Counted from the stretch's first letter, positions 34,984-45,435 are shown. The stretch: DNA of 64,000 bases from Myxococcales bacterium (GCA_016706545.1 JADJJK010000004.1:62001-126000); one strand, 5' to 3'. The notes: generated by a model not told the origin, from the sequence alone. Translations and numbers: made by a program.

Positions 34984-36736
34984 CCTCGCTGGGACCTTCG
35001 TCGATGTCCTCGTCGATGACCTCGTCGACAACCTCGTCGACAACCTCACCAGGGCCGCCGCCGGGGCCACCGGGGCCGCCGGGGCCACCATCGATCTCCT
35101 CATCCGGATCTGGCGCCATCTGGGATCCCGATGGCTCGGCGCCCAGCCCTGGATCGCTAGATTCCTCCGCCTGCACCCCGTCGGGGGCGGCGTCGGCCGG
35201 CGGCGAGCCCTGCCCGCCGGGCGCATCAAACCCCATCTTCGACACCACGGCGCGGCTCTCGGGCGACAGCTCGGAGTACTCGCGCAAGGTGGGCAGCTCG
35301 CGAAGGTCGCCCAGGCTAAAGAAGTCCAGGAACTCCTTCGTGGTGCCGTACAGCATGGGGCGGCCCACCTCCTCGCGCTTGCCGAGAATGCGGACCAGGT
35401 TGCGGTCCATCAGCATCTTGAGCGTTCCCGACGAGTCCACGCCCCGGATCTCATCGATCTCCGGCCGGGTGATTGGCTGGCGGTACGCGATGATCGCCAG
35501 CGTCTCGAGCTGAGCCCGCGACAGCCGCACCGGGCGGCCAGCGATGAGCTGCTGCACCCACGCCGAGTACGCCGACTCGGTGCGGAACTGGTATCCGCCG
35601 GACACCGCGCCCAGCGAGATGCCTCGGCCCTGGTACTGCGCGGCGAGCTGATCGAGCACGCGACCCAGGCGCGCGCTGTCGGAGACGCGGGTGAGCTGGC
35701 GCAAGCGCACCAGCGTGAGCGGCTTGTCCGAGGCGAAGATCAACGCCTCGAGGAGCCCCGCGAGTTGAACGTCGTTGAGCTTGCTGGCGCTGGTGGGCAA
35801 GGTCGCGGCCACCGCTCCCTCGCCGTCGTCTTCCTCGCCGAGCCCTTGGCCAGGCAGCTCGAGGTCCCCATCGCCCCCGTCGACGTCGCCGCCGAACGCG
35901 CGGGCCGTCTCGGCGTCCTCTGCTGCGCGCGCCGCGGCGCTCGGGAACCCAAGGTCGTCCTCGCCGGGCGCCTCCACTGGTTCGCCATCGTCGCTGGCCT
36001 GGCCAGGCGGCCGAGCAGGCCCGGCGCCGTCGCGCGCCAAGGCGTCGTCGGGTTCGCTGTCGGGTTCGCTGTCGGGTTCGCCGTCGGGTTCGGTGACCTC
36101 GTCAGCCTCTGCCGCGGGATCGAGATCCGCCCCCTCGCCGGTCGTCGTCGCCGCGAGGTCCGCTTCCGTGGCTACACCGACGCCTGGTTCGCTATCCGCG
36201 TCGCGATTTGCATCAATATCCGCATCGATATCTGAATCGATACCTGCGCCGATATCCACCTCGATGCCCGGTTCCGTGTCCGCTCGATCATCGGGCGTGG
36301 TGCTGGCGCCCCGCCGGCCCCGCGAGCCCTTGGGTTGAGCCTTCGATTTCGATGACTTATCAGGCTTCTTTGGCTTGCCTGGTGCTTGCGGTGGATGGTC
36401 CGTGCCGGCTGGCGCCGCGGGCGCCGCGCTCGCCGAGACCTCGGCGTCCGCCTCGCGCTCGGCCCCACTGTCCCGGCCGGCTCCGCTGGCTCCGCGGGAC
36501 GGGCGGGCTTTCCCCCTGGCCGGCTTTTGCGGCGGCCTGGCGACCGGCGCAGCCTTGCCGCCCTTTCGAGCATCGGCACGGTTCCCTGCTTCGCCTTTGG
36601 CGCTCGCGCGCGCCGAGGGCTTCGCCGCTGGAGGCGCGGACGCCTTGTCAGGGGGGCTTGCAGCTTCACTCGCGGCCTTCACAGCCTTGGCCGTCTTGGC
36701 GCCGCGCTTGGATTTGCCAGGGGATTTTCGACTCAC
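34934..36736 (-). CDS. scpB: ScpB chromosome-segregation protein with long disordered N-terminus
   Basis: 600 residues. The ScpB winged-helix core is only about 318-500: LAGLLEALIFASDKPLTLVR, LIAGRPVRLSRAQLETLAII, AYRQPITRPEIDEIRGVDSS, GRPMLYGTTKEFLDFFSLGD. ScpB is usually about 190-280 residues. Here a 315-residue N-terminal extension, first Lys/Ala/Pro-rich then Asp/Glu-rich with DIDADIDANRDAD-type repeats, precedes it, and an acidic tail follows. With ScpA and SMC it forms the condensin-like complex that compacts and separates chromosomes. It lies 69 nt downstream of scpA. Confidence 0.85.
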   Translation of the reverse strand: MSRKSPGKSKRGAKTAKAVKAASEAASPPDKASAPPAAKPSARASAKGEAGNRADARKGGKAAPVARPPQKPARGKARPSRGASGAGRDSGAEREADAEVSASAAPAAPAGTDHPPQAPGKPKKPDKSSKSKAQPKGSRGRRGASTTPDDRADTEPGIEVDIGAGIDSDIDADIDANRDADSEPGVGVATEADLAATTTGEGADLDPAAEADEVTEPDGEPDSEPDSEPDDALARDGAGPARPPGQASDDGEPVEAPGEDDLGFPSAAARAAEDAETARAFGGDVDGGDGDLELPGQGLGEEDDGEGAVAATLPTSASKLNDVQLAGLLEALIFASDKPLTLVRLRQLTRVSDSARLGRVLDQLAAQYQGRGISLGAVSGGYQFRTESAYSAWVQQLIAGRPVRLSRAQLETLAIIAYRQPITRPEIDEIRGVDSSGTLKMLMDRNLVRILGKREEVGRPMLYGTTKEFLDFFSLGDLRELPTLREYSELSPESRAVVSKMGFDAPGGQGSPPADAAPDGVQAEESSDPGLGAEPSGSQMAPDPDEEIDGGPGGPGGPGGGPGEVVDEVVDEVIDEDIDEGPSEDAGPRPRGSGRCRGWG

Positions 36737-36805
36737 GATACGAGGCCGCCTTGTACCCCATCCGTCCGACAGGCGCCTGCCTGGCGGCGCACGTCTTGCC
36801 TGCCC

Positions 36806-37648
36806 TCAGCGATATTCGTCGGACTTGGCGATACCGGCCGTGACGCGGTCGCGCAAGTCGTCGACAGTGCGGGCGATCTGGATCTCCTCATCCCCCGGAT
36901 CCTGCGACAGCGCGATGAGCCGCAGCTTGGCCATTTCCAGGAGCGCCAGGAACGTCACCACCGCCTCATGTCGCATCTCGGCCGCCGAAGCCGCGGTCCC
37001 CTCGCGAAGAAACCGGAACATCGAGCTGAAGGTGAAGCGCCCCTCGGTCTCCAGGCGATCCGTCAGCTCAGCGATCTTCTGGCTCACGCTGAGTCGATCG
37101 ATGATGACGTTGTGGGTGAAGCGCACCTTGATCTGGCGCATCACGCGGTCAAACGCCTCGATCAGCTTGTGAACCGGAAACGGGGCCAGCGGCGCGCCGG
37201 CCGAAGGATCCACGTCTTCGGAGACCGCCTCTTCGCTGGCGGTGCCGCGGTACCAGACGTTGCGACCGACCACGGGACGCTCTCCGAGCTGCAACGCCGC
37301 CTCTTTGTACTTCTGGTACTCGAGGAGCCGGCGGATGAGGTCCGCGCGAGGATCACCCTCGATGACCTCGCCATCGGGGCCCAGCACCTCCTCGGGCTCT
37401 TCCTCCGGGGCGTGGGGCAAGAGCTCGCGCGACTTGATGTGGCAGAGCGTGGCCGCCATCAGCAGGTACTCACCGGCGACATCGATATCCAGCGCCTGCA
37501 TGGCGTCGAGGTAGTCGAGGTACTTCTCGGTCACGAACGAGATCGGGATATCGAGGATCGAGAGCTCGTGCTTCTTGACCAGGTGCAAGAGCAAGTCGAG
37601 CGGCCCCTCGAAGACATCGAGCTCGATCTGATAGCCAGCAGCTTCCAT
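36806..37648 (-). CDS. scpA: ScpA, kleisin subunit of the SMC complex
   Basis: 280 residues. The N-terminal block YQIELDVFEGPLDLLLHLVK, followed by HELSILDIPISFVTEKYLDY and AGEYLLMAATLCHIKSRELL, is diagnostic of ScpA. The C-terminal winged helix is represented by VVTFLALLEMAKLRLIALSQ. Length and organisation are normal. It bridges SMC heads together with ScpB, encoded next in the same direction. A TAGATT sequence lies 12 nt before the ATG and may serve as a -10. Confidence 0.93.
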   Translation of the reverse strand: MEAAGYQIELDVFEGPLDLLLHLVKKHELSILDIPISFVTEKYLDYLDAMQALDIDVAGEYLLMAATLCHIKSRELLPHAPEEEPEEVLGPDGEVIEGDPRADLIRRLLEYQKYKEAALQLGERPVVGRNVWYRGTASEEAVSEDVDPSAGAPLAPFPVHKLIEAFDRVMRQIKVRFTHNVIIDRLSVSQKIAELTDRLETEGRFTFSSMFRFLREGTAASAAEMRHEAVVTFLALLEMAKLRLIALSQDPGDEEIQIARTVDDLRDRVTAGIAKSDEYR

Positions 37649-37663
37649 GAATGCCCGCGAAAT

Positions 37664-38347
37664 CTACAGCAGGAGCGCGCCGAGCCCGCGATACAGGTTC
37701 TCGAAGCAGAAGCGCGCGGGGATGATGAACACCTGCGCCAGCACGGGGATCATCACCACGGCCATGATGATGAACGGGCCGTAGGTCGCGACGGAGTTGA
37801 AGGTGCCTTCATGTCGGGTCGGGATGAAGCGCCGGGCCACCCAGCCGCCATCCAGCGGCGGCACGGGGACCAGGTTGAAGAAGAACAAGGTGAAGTTCAT
37901 GCTGACGGCCAAGAACAACACGCGGTTGAGATCGCTCGTGTCGGACAGGACGTTGGCCTTGCGCAGCAGCACGTGGGTCAGCGCAAAGATCACCGCCAGG
38001 AGCACGTTCATGGAGGGGCCCGCGAGCGCCACGAACATCTGGCCGGTGGCCATGGAGAACCTGCGCGTGTACCGGATCGGGTTGGTCTGCACCGGACGAC
38101 CCCACCCAAAGCCGCCAAACCCCGAGCCTGCCGCCGCGTACAACGCTGAAACCAGAGGAAGAATCACGGTGCCGATCAGGTCGGCGTGCGCCACCGGGCT
38201 GAGCGTCACGCGGCCCTGCCGGCTGGGCGTGTCATCGCCGAGCCGGTGAGCGACGTAGGCGTGGCCGAACTCGTGGAACGTGACCGACACGATCAGCACG
38301 AGAACGTACGTGATAACCCAACGGATTTGTTCAGGGCCCAGGTCCAT
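37664..38347 (-). CDS. site-2 protease (M50) family membrane metalloprotease
   Basis: 227 residues from the ATG at 38347. The zinc motif HEFGH is at residues 25-29 inside the first membrane segment, and the third ligand motif appears as NLVPVPPLDGG near residue 175. About five membrane segments are visible. This is the short, PDZ-less M50B branch found in many bacteria. It lies 15 nt before scpA on the same strand. An intramembrane cleavage role is likely; the substrate is unknown. Confidence 0.88.
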   Translation of the reverse strand: MDLGPEQIRWVITYVLVLIVSVTFHEFGHAYVAHRLGDDTPSRQGRVTLSPVAHADLIGTVILPLVSALYAAAGSGFGGFGWGRPVQTNPIRYTRRFSMATGQMFVALAGPSMNVLLAVIFALTHVLLRKANVLSDTSDLNRVLFLAVSMNFTLFFFNLVPVPPLDGGWVARRFIPTRHEGTFNSVATYGPFIIMAVVMIPVLAQVFIIPARFCFENLYRGLGALLL

Positions 38348-38456
38348 GGCGGTGCGAACGACGACTATGGCCGCAACTCTGCGCCCTCGCAAGAGCAGGC
38401 GAGCCGCGCTTGGCACGCCTCGGCGAGAAAGTTGCCAGCGCCGCGCGCACGAGGTC

Positions 38457-38462
38457 TAGTCT
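38457..38462 (+). promoter_or_regulatory. -10-like TAGTCT box for the recombinase gene
   Basis: TAGTCT ends 6 nt before the GTG at 38469. The absence of a ribosome site and the short distance fit a leaderless start. Confidence 0.35.
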
Positions 38463-38468
38463 CTCGCA

Positions 38469-39461
38469 GTGTCCCGCCCTGCCAAGGCTCCGCGCGCGAG
38501 GGCCCCTGACGCGGCGCCCAGCGCGATCCTCGGCAGCGCCGTGGGCAGCGTCCCGCCGACCCCGCTGGAAGAGGCGCTCGATGAGTATCTGGCGCACCTC
38601 AAGGTGGAGCGCGGCCTGGCGCGCCACTCCATCGAAGCGTACGCGCGCGACCTGCGCGAGCTGGCCACCACGGTCGCTGGCCGCGGGAGGCTGGAGCTAC
38701 AGCAGATCATCAGCGACGACGTCACCGAGCACCTGCGCGTGCTGGCCGAGCGCGGGCTGGTGCCGCGTAGCCGGGCCCGCGCGCTGGTGGCCATTCGTGG
38801 GCTCTTTCGATACTTCGTGGGGCAGCGTCGCCTGGTCGCAGATCCGACCGCGCTCATCGATGCACCCAAGCGAGTGGACAAGCTGCCGGGAGTGCTTGGC
38901 GAGGAGGCGGTGGCGACCCTGCTCACGGCTCCGCCCTCGACGCCGCGCGGCCTGCGCGACGCCGCCATGCTCGAGCTGCTCTACGCCAGCGGCCTGCGCG
39001 TCACCGAGCTGGTGACGGTGCCACTGGCTGACGTGAACTTGAACGCCGGATTTGTGCGCGTCACCGGGAAGGGACAGAAGACCCGGCTGGTCCCGCTGGG
39101 CCAGGCGGCGCGCGACAAGATCTCCCAGTACCTCGCGGAGGTCCGCCCTGCCCTGGTGCGTGATCCCGAGGAGCGCGCGCTGTTTCTGACCGACCGAGGG
39201 GGGCCCATGACCCGGCAGGGGTTCTGGAAGCTGGTGCGCGGCTACGCGCGCAAGACCGGCCTGCGGCTGCCCGGCGCCGGCGTGTCGCCGCACAAGCTGC
39301 GGCACTCGTTTGCGACCCACCTGGTGGAGCGTGGGGCAGATCTGCGCTCGGTCCAGGCCATGCTCGGTCACTCCGACATCGCGACGACGCAGATCTACAC
39401 GCACGTGAGCAAGGCGCGCATCATCGAAGAGGTGCGGCGCGCCCATCCGCGCGCGCGCTGA
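38469..39461 (+). CDS. xerD: XerC/XerD-type site-specific tyrosine recombinase
   Basis: 330 residues, GTG start. SAM-like N-terminal domain (about 30-120: EEALDEYLAHLKVERGLARH, HSIEAYARDL) and a catalytic domain with all expected residues: Arg177 in SGLRVTEL, Lys201 in VTGKGQKTR, His275 and Arg278 in SPHKLRHSFATH, His301 in LGHSDIATTQIYTHV and the nucleophile Tyr310. It matches chromosomal Xer recombinases that resolve dimers at dif, rather than phage integrases. No phage genes or dif-like site are seen here. XerD versus XerC cannot be settled by eye. Confidence 0.9.
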   Translation: MSRPAKAPRARAPDAAPSAILGSAVGSVPPTPLEEALDEYLAHLKVERGLARHSIEAYARDLRELATTVAGRGRLELQQIISDDVTEHLRVLAERGLVPRSRARALVAIRGLFRYFVGQRRLVADPTALIDAPKRVDKLPGVLGEEAVATLLTAPPSTPRGLRDAAMLELLYASGLRVTELVTVPLADVNLNAGFVRVTGKGQKTRLVPLGQAARDKISQYLAEVRPALVRDPEERALFLTDRGGPMTRQGFWKLVRGYARKTGLRLPGAGVSPHKLRHSFATHLVERGADLRSVQAMLGHSDIATTQIYTHVSKARIIEEVRRAHPRAR

Positions 39462-39469
39462 GCGCTCTT

Positions 39470-41632
39470 TCAGGGGCCTGCATCTCGAGGAGTAGCCGCG
39501 CGAGCCAGGCTCACCGCCGCGTCGCCCAGCGCGCAAGCGCGCCACAGCTCGACGAGGGCCGCGCGCCGCAGCGCTGGATCTTCGGCGGCGGCCAGCGCGC
39601 GCCCGCGCTGGTAGGCGAGCTGCAGCGACCGCGGCACCACGCCGATCGCGACCCGCGCGGCCTGGGCCGCGGCCCGGGCTTGCAAGTCGGCGGTGCGCAC
39701 GAGGTGCGGTAGCACAGAGCGATCTGCCGCCAAGAGCGCCCGCTCGCTCCACCGTTGCCAGGCCGCAGCCGTGCGGGCCTGCGCCAACGCCCAGTGTCGC
39801 ATCGCCCGGGGAGCCGAGTCCCGGCCCCAGCGCGCCAGCAACTCCGCCAGCTCGCGGCGCGGCGACGGCGGTTCGTTGCTTGCGCTGTCCGGCAGCTCGG
39901 CGGCCGCGATGATCCAGCCAAGCTCGGTCAGGCGGCGCTGGCCAAGGTCCGCCCCAGGCGGCGCGCGTCCAGGCCGTGGCTCCGCGTCGGGCATCCGTCG
40001 CCACAGCTCGGCGACGGACGGCGCTGCCCGCGCGGCGGTCCATAGCTCCACGCTCGGGCGCGCGCCTGCTCCGTCGACGAGCTGCGCGCGCTCGGCGGGC
40101 CCCGTGGGCTCCGAGGGTGCCGCAGGCCGCGCGGGCCCAGAGGGCCCCGCGATCCCCACTAGCTCCATGGCCAGCGCCAGCCGAGCGCGCTGCTGGCTGG
40201 CGGACAGCACCAGGATGGCCACCGCGTCGGCCACCCGCGTCGCGGTGGCCGCGCTGCCCAGCTCCGCGAGCTCGCCGCCCCGCAGGTCGCCAAGCGCAGC
40301 GGCCAGCTCCGCGAGCTCCTTGCGTTGCTCCTGGCCCACCGCAAACGCTTCGCTGGCGACCTGCCAGGCGGCCAGCACGTCCAGCGCTGCGTCGCCGCTC
40401 GCAGGCTGCGTCGCGCCGAGCGTTCGCATCGCCGCCACCGCCTCTGCGTCGGCGGTCACGTGTTCGTCCAGCATGTCGAGCGCCTCGTCGACGTGGCCGA
40501 GCTGCACGAGGTCGACCACCGTCCGGATCTGCACGACCGCTGCGGTCAACGCCTGCGCCTCGGCCATCAGGCCGAGCGCCGCGCTGTCTTGCGCCGCGCG
40601 ATGCAGCGACTCGGCCAGCCGCGCGGTCCGCTGCGCCGCGTCCGCGAGCATCCGCACCTTGGCCGGGACCCTCGCCGCGTTGTCCAGCAAGAGCAGCGCG
40701 GCCCAGTTGGTGGCGAGCGCGGCCTGTCGGCGGAGATAGACCGCGGCCAGCTCGGCTTGCACCGGGGGCGCCAGCTCCAACGCGGCGGCGGGAGCGGGCG
40801 CGCTGACCGGCAACGACTCTCCGGTCAGCGCGGCGTAGGCCTCGGCGAGCGTGGCGGCGGTGGTCACCACGGCGCCGCGGGCGCGGGCGCGAGCGAAGAG
40901 CTCCTCTTGCGGCGGCGCGCTCGCGGCGGCGGACGGCGCGAGGCTCGCCGGCAGCACCAGGCGTCGCTGACCCGCCGCCAAGGCGGCGGCCAGGGCCGCC
41001 GCCATCCGGGCGTCCGGCGCCACGCTGCCATCGGGGAGCACCACGCCCAAGATCGTGACCTCGGCCTTGATGGGAGCCCCGGTCAGCGCGGCGACAAACC
41101 CCGCGGCGAGCATCGCGGTCGTCGCGAGGCCAGCCGGCGGTCTGCCCGCTGGCCCAAAGCTCTGCGCGCGCCAGTGGTACTCCCCGACGTCCTTGCCCAG
41201 CGCGCGCGCCGCGGCGGCGCTGGCGATGGCGATCTCCAGCGGCCAGTCGACCTGCGCTGGCCGGGCCTGCGCTTGGCTGCTCGACCCTGGAGCCGCGCCG
41301 ACGGCGCTGACCTCGAGCTCGACAGCGAGGGCCTGACCTGGGAGCCGGAGCCTTCTGGGTCCAGCGGCTCGCAAGGGCACGAGCGTGGAGACGATAGCGC
41401 CGCTCGCCGCCTCACCTGCCGGTCCACGAGCAGCACCGGCTGCCGGGCTGGGCTCCCACCCGGTGCCCAGCACCACCGCGGTGAGCGGATCGCGCGCGTC
41501 CGCCGCCAGCGTGTAAGGCGCGTAGGCGCGCGTGACCTTGCCGCGTGAGGCGGTGCGGCCGAGCGCCGCGCCGCACGCGGCGAGCAAGCACAACGCCGGC
41601 GCCAGCGCGCGAAGCTGCTTCATGGCTCGCAT
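39470..41632 (-). CDS. large lipoprotein with Lon (S16)-like domain lacking catalytic residues
   Basis: 720 residues from the ATG at 41632, which has a good ribosome site (GGGAGGAG). A lipobox (LCLLAAC) ends the signal peptide. Residues about 170-280 recall the Lon protease domain: PAGLATTAMLAAGFVAALTG, AEVTILGVVLPDGSVAPDAR, AALAAGQRRLVLPASL. In Lon the Ser lies in GPSAG and the Lys in GGIKEK; here those positions read PAGLAT and PDARMA, so both appear lost. The remaining 440 residues are helical and Ala-rich. It may be a periplasmic binding or scaffold protein; the domain match is by pattern and moderate. The 9-nt gap to the convergent xerD gene leaves little room for a terminator. Confidence 0.5.
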   Translation of the reverse strand: MRAMKQLRALAPALCLLAACGAALGRTASRGKVTRAYAPYTLAADARDPLTAVVLGTGWEPSPAAGAARGPAGEAASGAIVSTLVPLRAAGPRRLRLPGQALAVELEVSAVGAAPGSSSQAQARPAQVDWPLEIAIASAAAARALGKDVGEYHWRAQSFGPAGRPPAGLATTAMLAAGFVAALTGAPIKAEVTILGVVLPDGSVAPDARMAAALAAALAAGQRRLVLPASLAPSAAASAPPQEELFARARARGAVVTTAATLAEAYAALTGESLPVSAPAPAAALELAPPVQAELAAVYLRRQAALATNWAALLLLDNAARVPAKVRMLADAAQRTARLAESLHRAAQDSAALGLMAEAQALTAAVVQIRTVVDLVQLGHVDEALDMLDEHVTADAEAVAAMRTLGATQPASGDAALDVLAAWQVASEAFAVGQEQRKELAELAAALGDLRGGELAELGSAATATRVADAVAILVLSASQQRARLALAMELVGIAGPSGPARPAAPSEPTGPAERAQLVDGAGARPSVELWTAARAAPSVAELWRRMPDAEPRPGRAPPGADLGQRRLTELGWIIAAAELPDSASNEPPSPRRELAELLARWGRDSAPRAMRHWALAQARTAAAWQRWSERALLAADRSVLPHLVRTADLQARAAAQAARVAIGVVPRSLQLAYQRGRALAAAEDPALRRAALVELWRACALGDAAVSLARAATPRDAGP

Positions 41633-41718
41633 CTTACTCCTCCCGGTCCCGCCCGACTCCGCCCGCCCGACTCCGCCCCGACCCGCTGCCTCGCCCACTG
41701 CCTCGCCCGCGGCCTTCG

Positions 41719-44157
41719 TCACCGCCGCTGCGCCGGCAGCCGGTCCACCAGGCGCGCGACCAGCGCCTCGTGGGCAGCGTCGATCTCCGCGTCGGTCAGT
41801 GTGCGATCGGCGGCGCGATAGTCGATGGACCACAGCATGCTCTTTTTGCCCTCGCCCAGGCGCGCGTCGCGGTAGTCCTCGAGGACCGCGACCCCGGTGA
41901 CCAGGGGCTCCGCGGCTTGCTCGATGAGCCGCGTCACCGCCGAGGCCGGCGTGGCCGCGTCCATGAGCAGCGAGACGTCGCGCGTGGCCCCAGGGAACTT
42001 CGGGATGGGGCGCATGCGAGCTGGCGCCGCCAGGCTCAAGGCCTCGAGGGAGACCTCGAACGCAAAAGCTGGGTGCTCCACCCCGAGCGCACGCCGGGTC
42101 TCTGGATGCACCTCACCGAAAACGCCTAGCACCACGTCTCCCAGGCGAAGCTCGCCGCACACGCCCGGGTGCAGGTACGGGATCGACGAGCACGCCACGC
42201 TGTCCACCGACGAGGAGAGCTGCTCCCCGGCCACCGCGGCCACCGCGGTGAGCGCCAGGCCCTTGACGTCAAAGACATCGTAGGCGGCGCCGCGCCCAAG
42301 CTGCGCCAGCGGGGCCCCCACCAGCACCCCCGCCGCCATCTGCGGCTCTTCCGCCAGCACCTGGGGCTCCACGTCCGCCAGCTCGCCGCGGCGCAAGAAC
42401 ACGCTGCCCACCTCGAACAGCGCGACGTTTCGATGTCCGTAGCTGATGTTGCGCGCGGCTGCGGCCAGCAGGTTTGGCAACAGCGACGTGCGCATGACCG
42501 CTTGATCCACCGACATCGGGTTGCGCAAGGCGATCGGGAAGGCTCGGCGGTCGTCCGCGGACAGCCGGAGCGCCTGGATCCGCTCGCGCGAGCAGAAGCC
42601 AAAGGTGATCGCCTCGGCCATGCCGGCTGCCGCGAGCTGACCTCGGACCCGGTCGCCGCGTGCGCTGGGCCCCTGCCGATCGCCGCGCGGCGCCTCGCGC
42701 AGGCGCGGCAACGTCGCCGGCACCCGGTCAAAGCCGTGCAGGCGGATCACCTCTTCGATGACGTCGATCTCTCGCACCACGTCGGCGCGCGCCGAAGGCG
42801 GCGTCACGCTCAGGCCGTCGGCGGTGGCCACGGAGGAGAAGCCCAGCGCGTCCAGCGCGCGCTGGCAGTCCTCGGTGGACAGGTCGATTCCGGAGATGTG
42901 GACCGCGCGGCGGGTGCGCAGCGCGATCGGCGCGGGCTCCTTGCGGCCCGGGTACGCCTCCGCCAGGCCTGGCCGCACCGTGCCGCCGCCGAGCATGGAC
43001 AGGAGCCGCGCCGCGCGCGCCGACGCTAGCCCCGCCAGCTCCGGATCCACGCCGCGCTCGAAGCGCTGCGCTGCCTCCGACGACAGCCCCAGCCGGCGGC
43101 CGGTGCGCCGCACCTTGGTCGCGTGAAAGCTCGCCGCTTCCAGCACCACCTGCTGCGTGGCAGCGGTGACCTCGGTGTCGCGGCCGCCCATGACACCGGC
43201 CAGCGCGATCGGCGTGTCGCCGTCGCAGATGAGCAGGTCGGCGGGCTCGAGCGATCGCTCCTGCGCATCCAGCGTGACCAGCTTCTCGCCGGCCCTCGCC
43301 GCCCGCACCGCCAGCTTGCCGCGTCGCAAGGTGGCGCCATCAAAGGCGTGCAACGGCTGGCCCAGCTCGAACATGACCAGGTTGGTGACGTCCACGAGGT
43401 TACTCACCGGCCGCGCCCCCAGGTTGCGCAGGCGCTGCCGCCACAGCCGCGGCGACGGCGCGACCGTCAGGCCGTCGATCACGCGCGCGGTGTAGCGCGG
43501 GCAGTCGGCGGCATCCTCGATGGACACGGCGAGCGCCACGGGATCTCCCGCGGTCACTTCATCCAGCGAGAGATCGGGCCACACCAGCCGGCCGCCCAGG
43601 AGCGCGCACAGCTCCCGCGCCACGCCCAGGTGGCCCAGCAGGTCTCCGCGGTTGGCGTGGGTGCCCAGGTCAAAGAGCCAGTCGTCGACGCCGAGCACCG
43701 CCGCGGCGGCGGCACCCAGCGCGGCGCCATCGCCCTCGGGCAGCACGATGATGCCGTCGTCGTCGTCTCCGATGCCGAGCTCGGTCTCCGAGCACAGCAT
43801 CCCGGGTGACACCACGCCCTTGATGGCCCGCGGCGACAGCGTGATGCCACCGGGCAACGTTCCGCCGACCTGGGCCCAGATCACCTTGCGCCCTGGCGCC
43901 GGCACGTTGGGGGCGCCGCACACGACCTCGGTGGCCGGCCCACCGCGCTCGGTGATGACCTGCACCAGGGTCAGCTTGTCGCTGGCCGGGTGCGGCTTCT
44001 TGCCTACCACCTCGGCGACCACCACGGCCGAGATGTCGCGCGCCAGGTGGGTCAGGGTCTCCACCTCGATCCCGCCGCGGGTGAGCGCGATCGCGCCGTC
44101 CTCGGCGCTAGGAAGCTTGTCGAAGTCGCAGAGTTCAAGGAGCCAGGCGATCTTCAT
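41719..44157 (-). CDS. pheT: phenylalanine-tRNA ligase beta subunit
   Basis: 812 residues, normal length. The N-terminal tRNA-binding module (AEVVGKKPHPASDKLTLVQV), B3/B4 editing region, B5 domain (LRTRRAVHISGIDLS) and C-terminal ferredoxin-like anticodon-binding domain (KFPGATRDVSLLMD, VLEDYRDARLGEGKKSM) are all present. With PheS it forms the (alpha-beta)2 enzyme that charges tRNA-Phe and hydrolyses Tyr-tRNA-Phe. It follows pheS after a 136-nt spacer that holds a 23-G tract, which is unusually long for this normally tight pair. Confidence 0.96.
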   Translation of the reverse strand: MKIAWLLELCDFDKLPSAEDGAIALTRGGIEVETLTHLARDISAVVVAEVVGKKPHPASDKLTLVQVITERGGPATEVVCGAPNVPAPGRKVIWAQVGGTLPGGITLSPRAIKGVVSPGMLCSETELGIGDDDDGIIVLPEGDGAALGAAAAAVLGVDDWLFDLGTHANRGDLLGHLGVARELCALLGGRLVWPDLSLDEVTAGDPVALAVSIEDAADCPRYTARVIDGLTVAPSPRLWRQRLRNLGARPVSNLVDVTNLVMFELGQPLHAFDGATLRRGKLAVRAARAGEKLVTLDAQERSLEPADLLICDGDTPIALAGVMGGRDTEVTAATQQVVLEAASFHATKVRRTGRRLGLSSEAAQRFERGVDPELAGLASARAARLLSMLGGGTVRPGLAEAYPGRKEPAPIALRTRRAVHISGIDLSTEDCQRALDALGFSSVATADGLSVTPPSARADVVREIDVIEEVIRLHGFDRVPATLPRLREAPRGDRQGPSARGDRVRGQLAAAGMAEAITFGFCSRERIQALRLSADDRRAFPIALRNPMSVDQAVMRTSLLPNLLAAAARNISYGHRNVALFEVGSVFLRRGELADVEPQVLAEEPQMAAGVLVGAPLAQLGRGAAYDVFDVKGLALTAVAAVAGEQLSSSVDSVACSSIPYLHPGVCGELRLGDVVLGVFGEVHPETRRALGVEHPAFAFEVSLEALSLAAPARMRPIPKFPGATRDVSLLMDAATPASAVTRLIEQAAEPLVTGVAVLEDYRDARLGEGKKSMLWSIDYRAADRTLTDAEIDAAHEALVARLVDRLPAQRR

Positions 44158-44175
44158 GTCGGCCAGCGCCAGGGC

Positions 44176-44198
44176 GGGGGGGGGGGGGGGGGGGGGGG
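44176..44198 (+). repeat. 23-base guanine homopolymer between pheS and pheT
   Basis: An unbroken run of 23 G on the plus strand (C in the transcript) 19 nt upstream of the pheT start. Flanking DNA on the 3' side carries several GACGGAGACC-like short repeats (44199-44260). Runs this long are unusual and are both slippage-prone and a known artefact of two-colour sequencing. Confidence 0.95.
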
Positions 44199-44293
44199 AC
44201 GAGGCGGACGGAGCCGGACGGATACCAGACGGAGACCGGACGGAGACCAGACGAATGCCGGATGCGCGCCCAGCGGGCTGGCCGCCAGTGCTT

Positions 44294-45321
<1,028 letters not shown>

Positions 45322-45412
45322 TGAGACCCTCGAGAAACCGCGTGCCAGCGGTCATAAGGAAGCGACAGGAGAGGCGCACGAAAGCGACGCCAGCGACGAA
45401 CTCCGAAACAAC

Positions 45413-45435
45413 AAAAAGCGGCTCATAGGAGCCGC
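45413..45435 (-). terminator. rho-independent terminator/attenuator between rplT and pheS
   Basis: Minus-strand GCGGCTC-CTAT-GAGCCGC (7-bp perfect stem, 45418-45435) is followed by TTTTT (45413-45417). It lies 34 nt after the rplT stop and 92 nt before the pheS start. In E. coli an attenuator precedes pheS at this same operon position, but I see no Phe-rich leader peptide here. Confidence 0.75.

Noticed and set aside
38469..39461. Tyrosine recombinase as a phage or integrative-element integrase
   Set aside because: Size, N-terminal domain and active-site context match chromosomal XerC/XerD, and no phage, att-like or cargo genes flank it.
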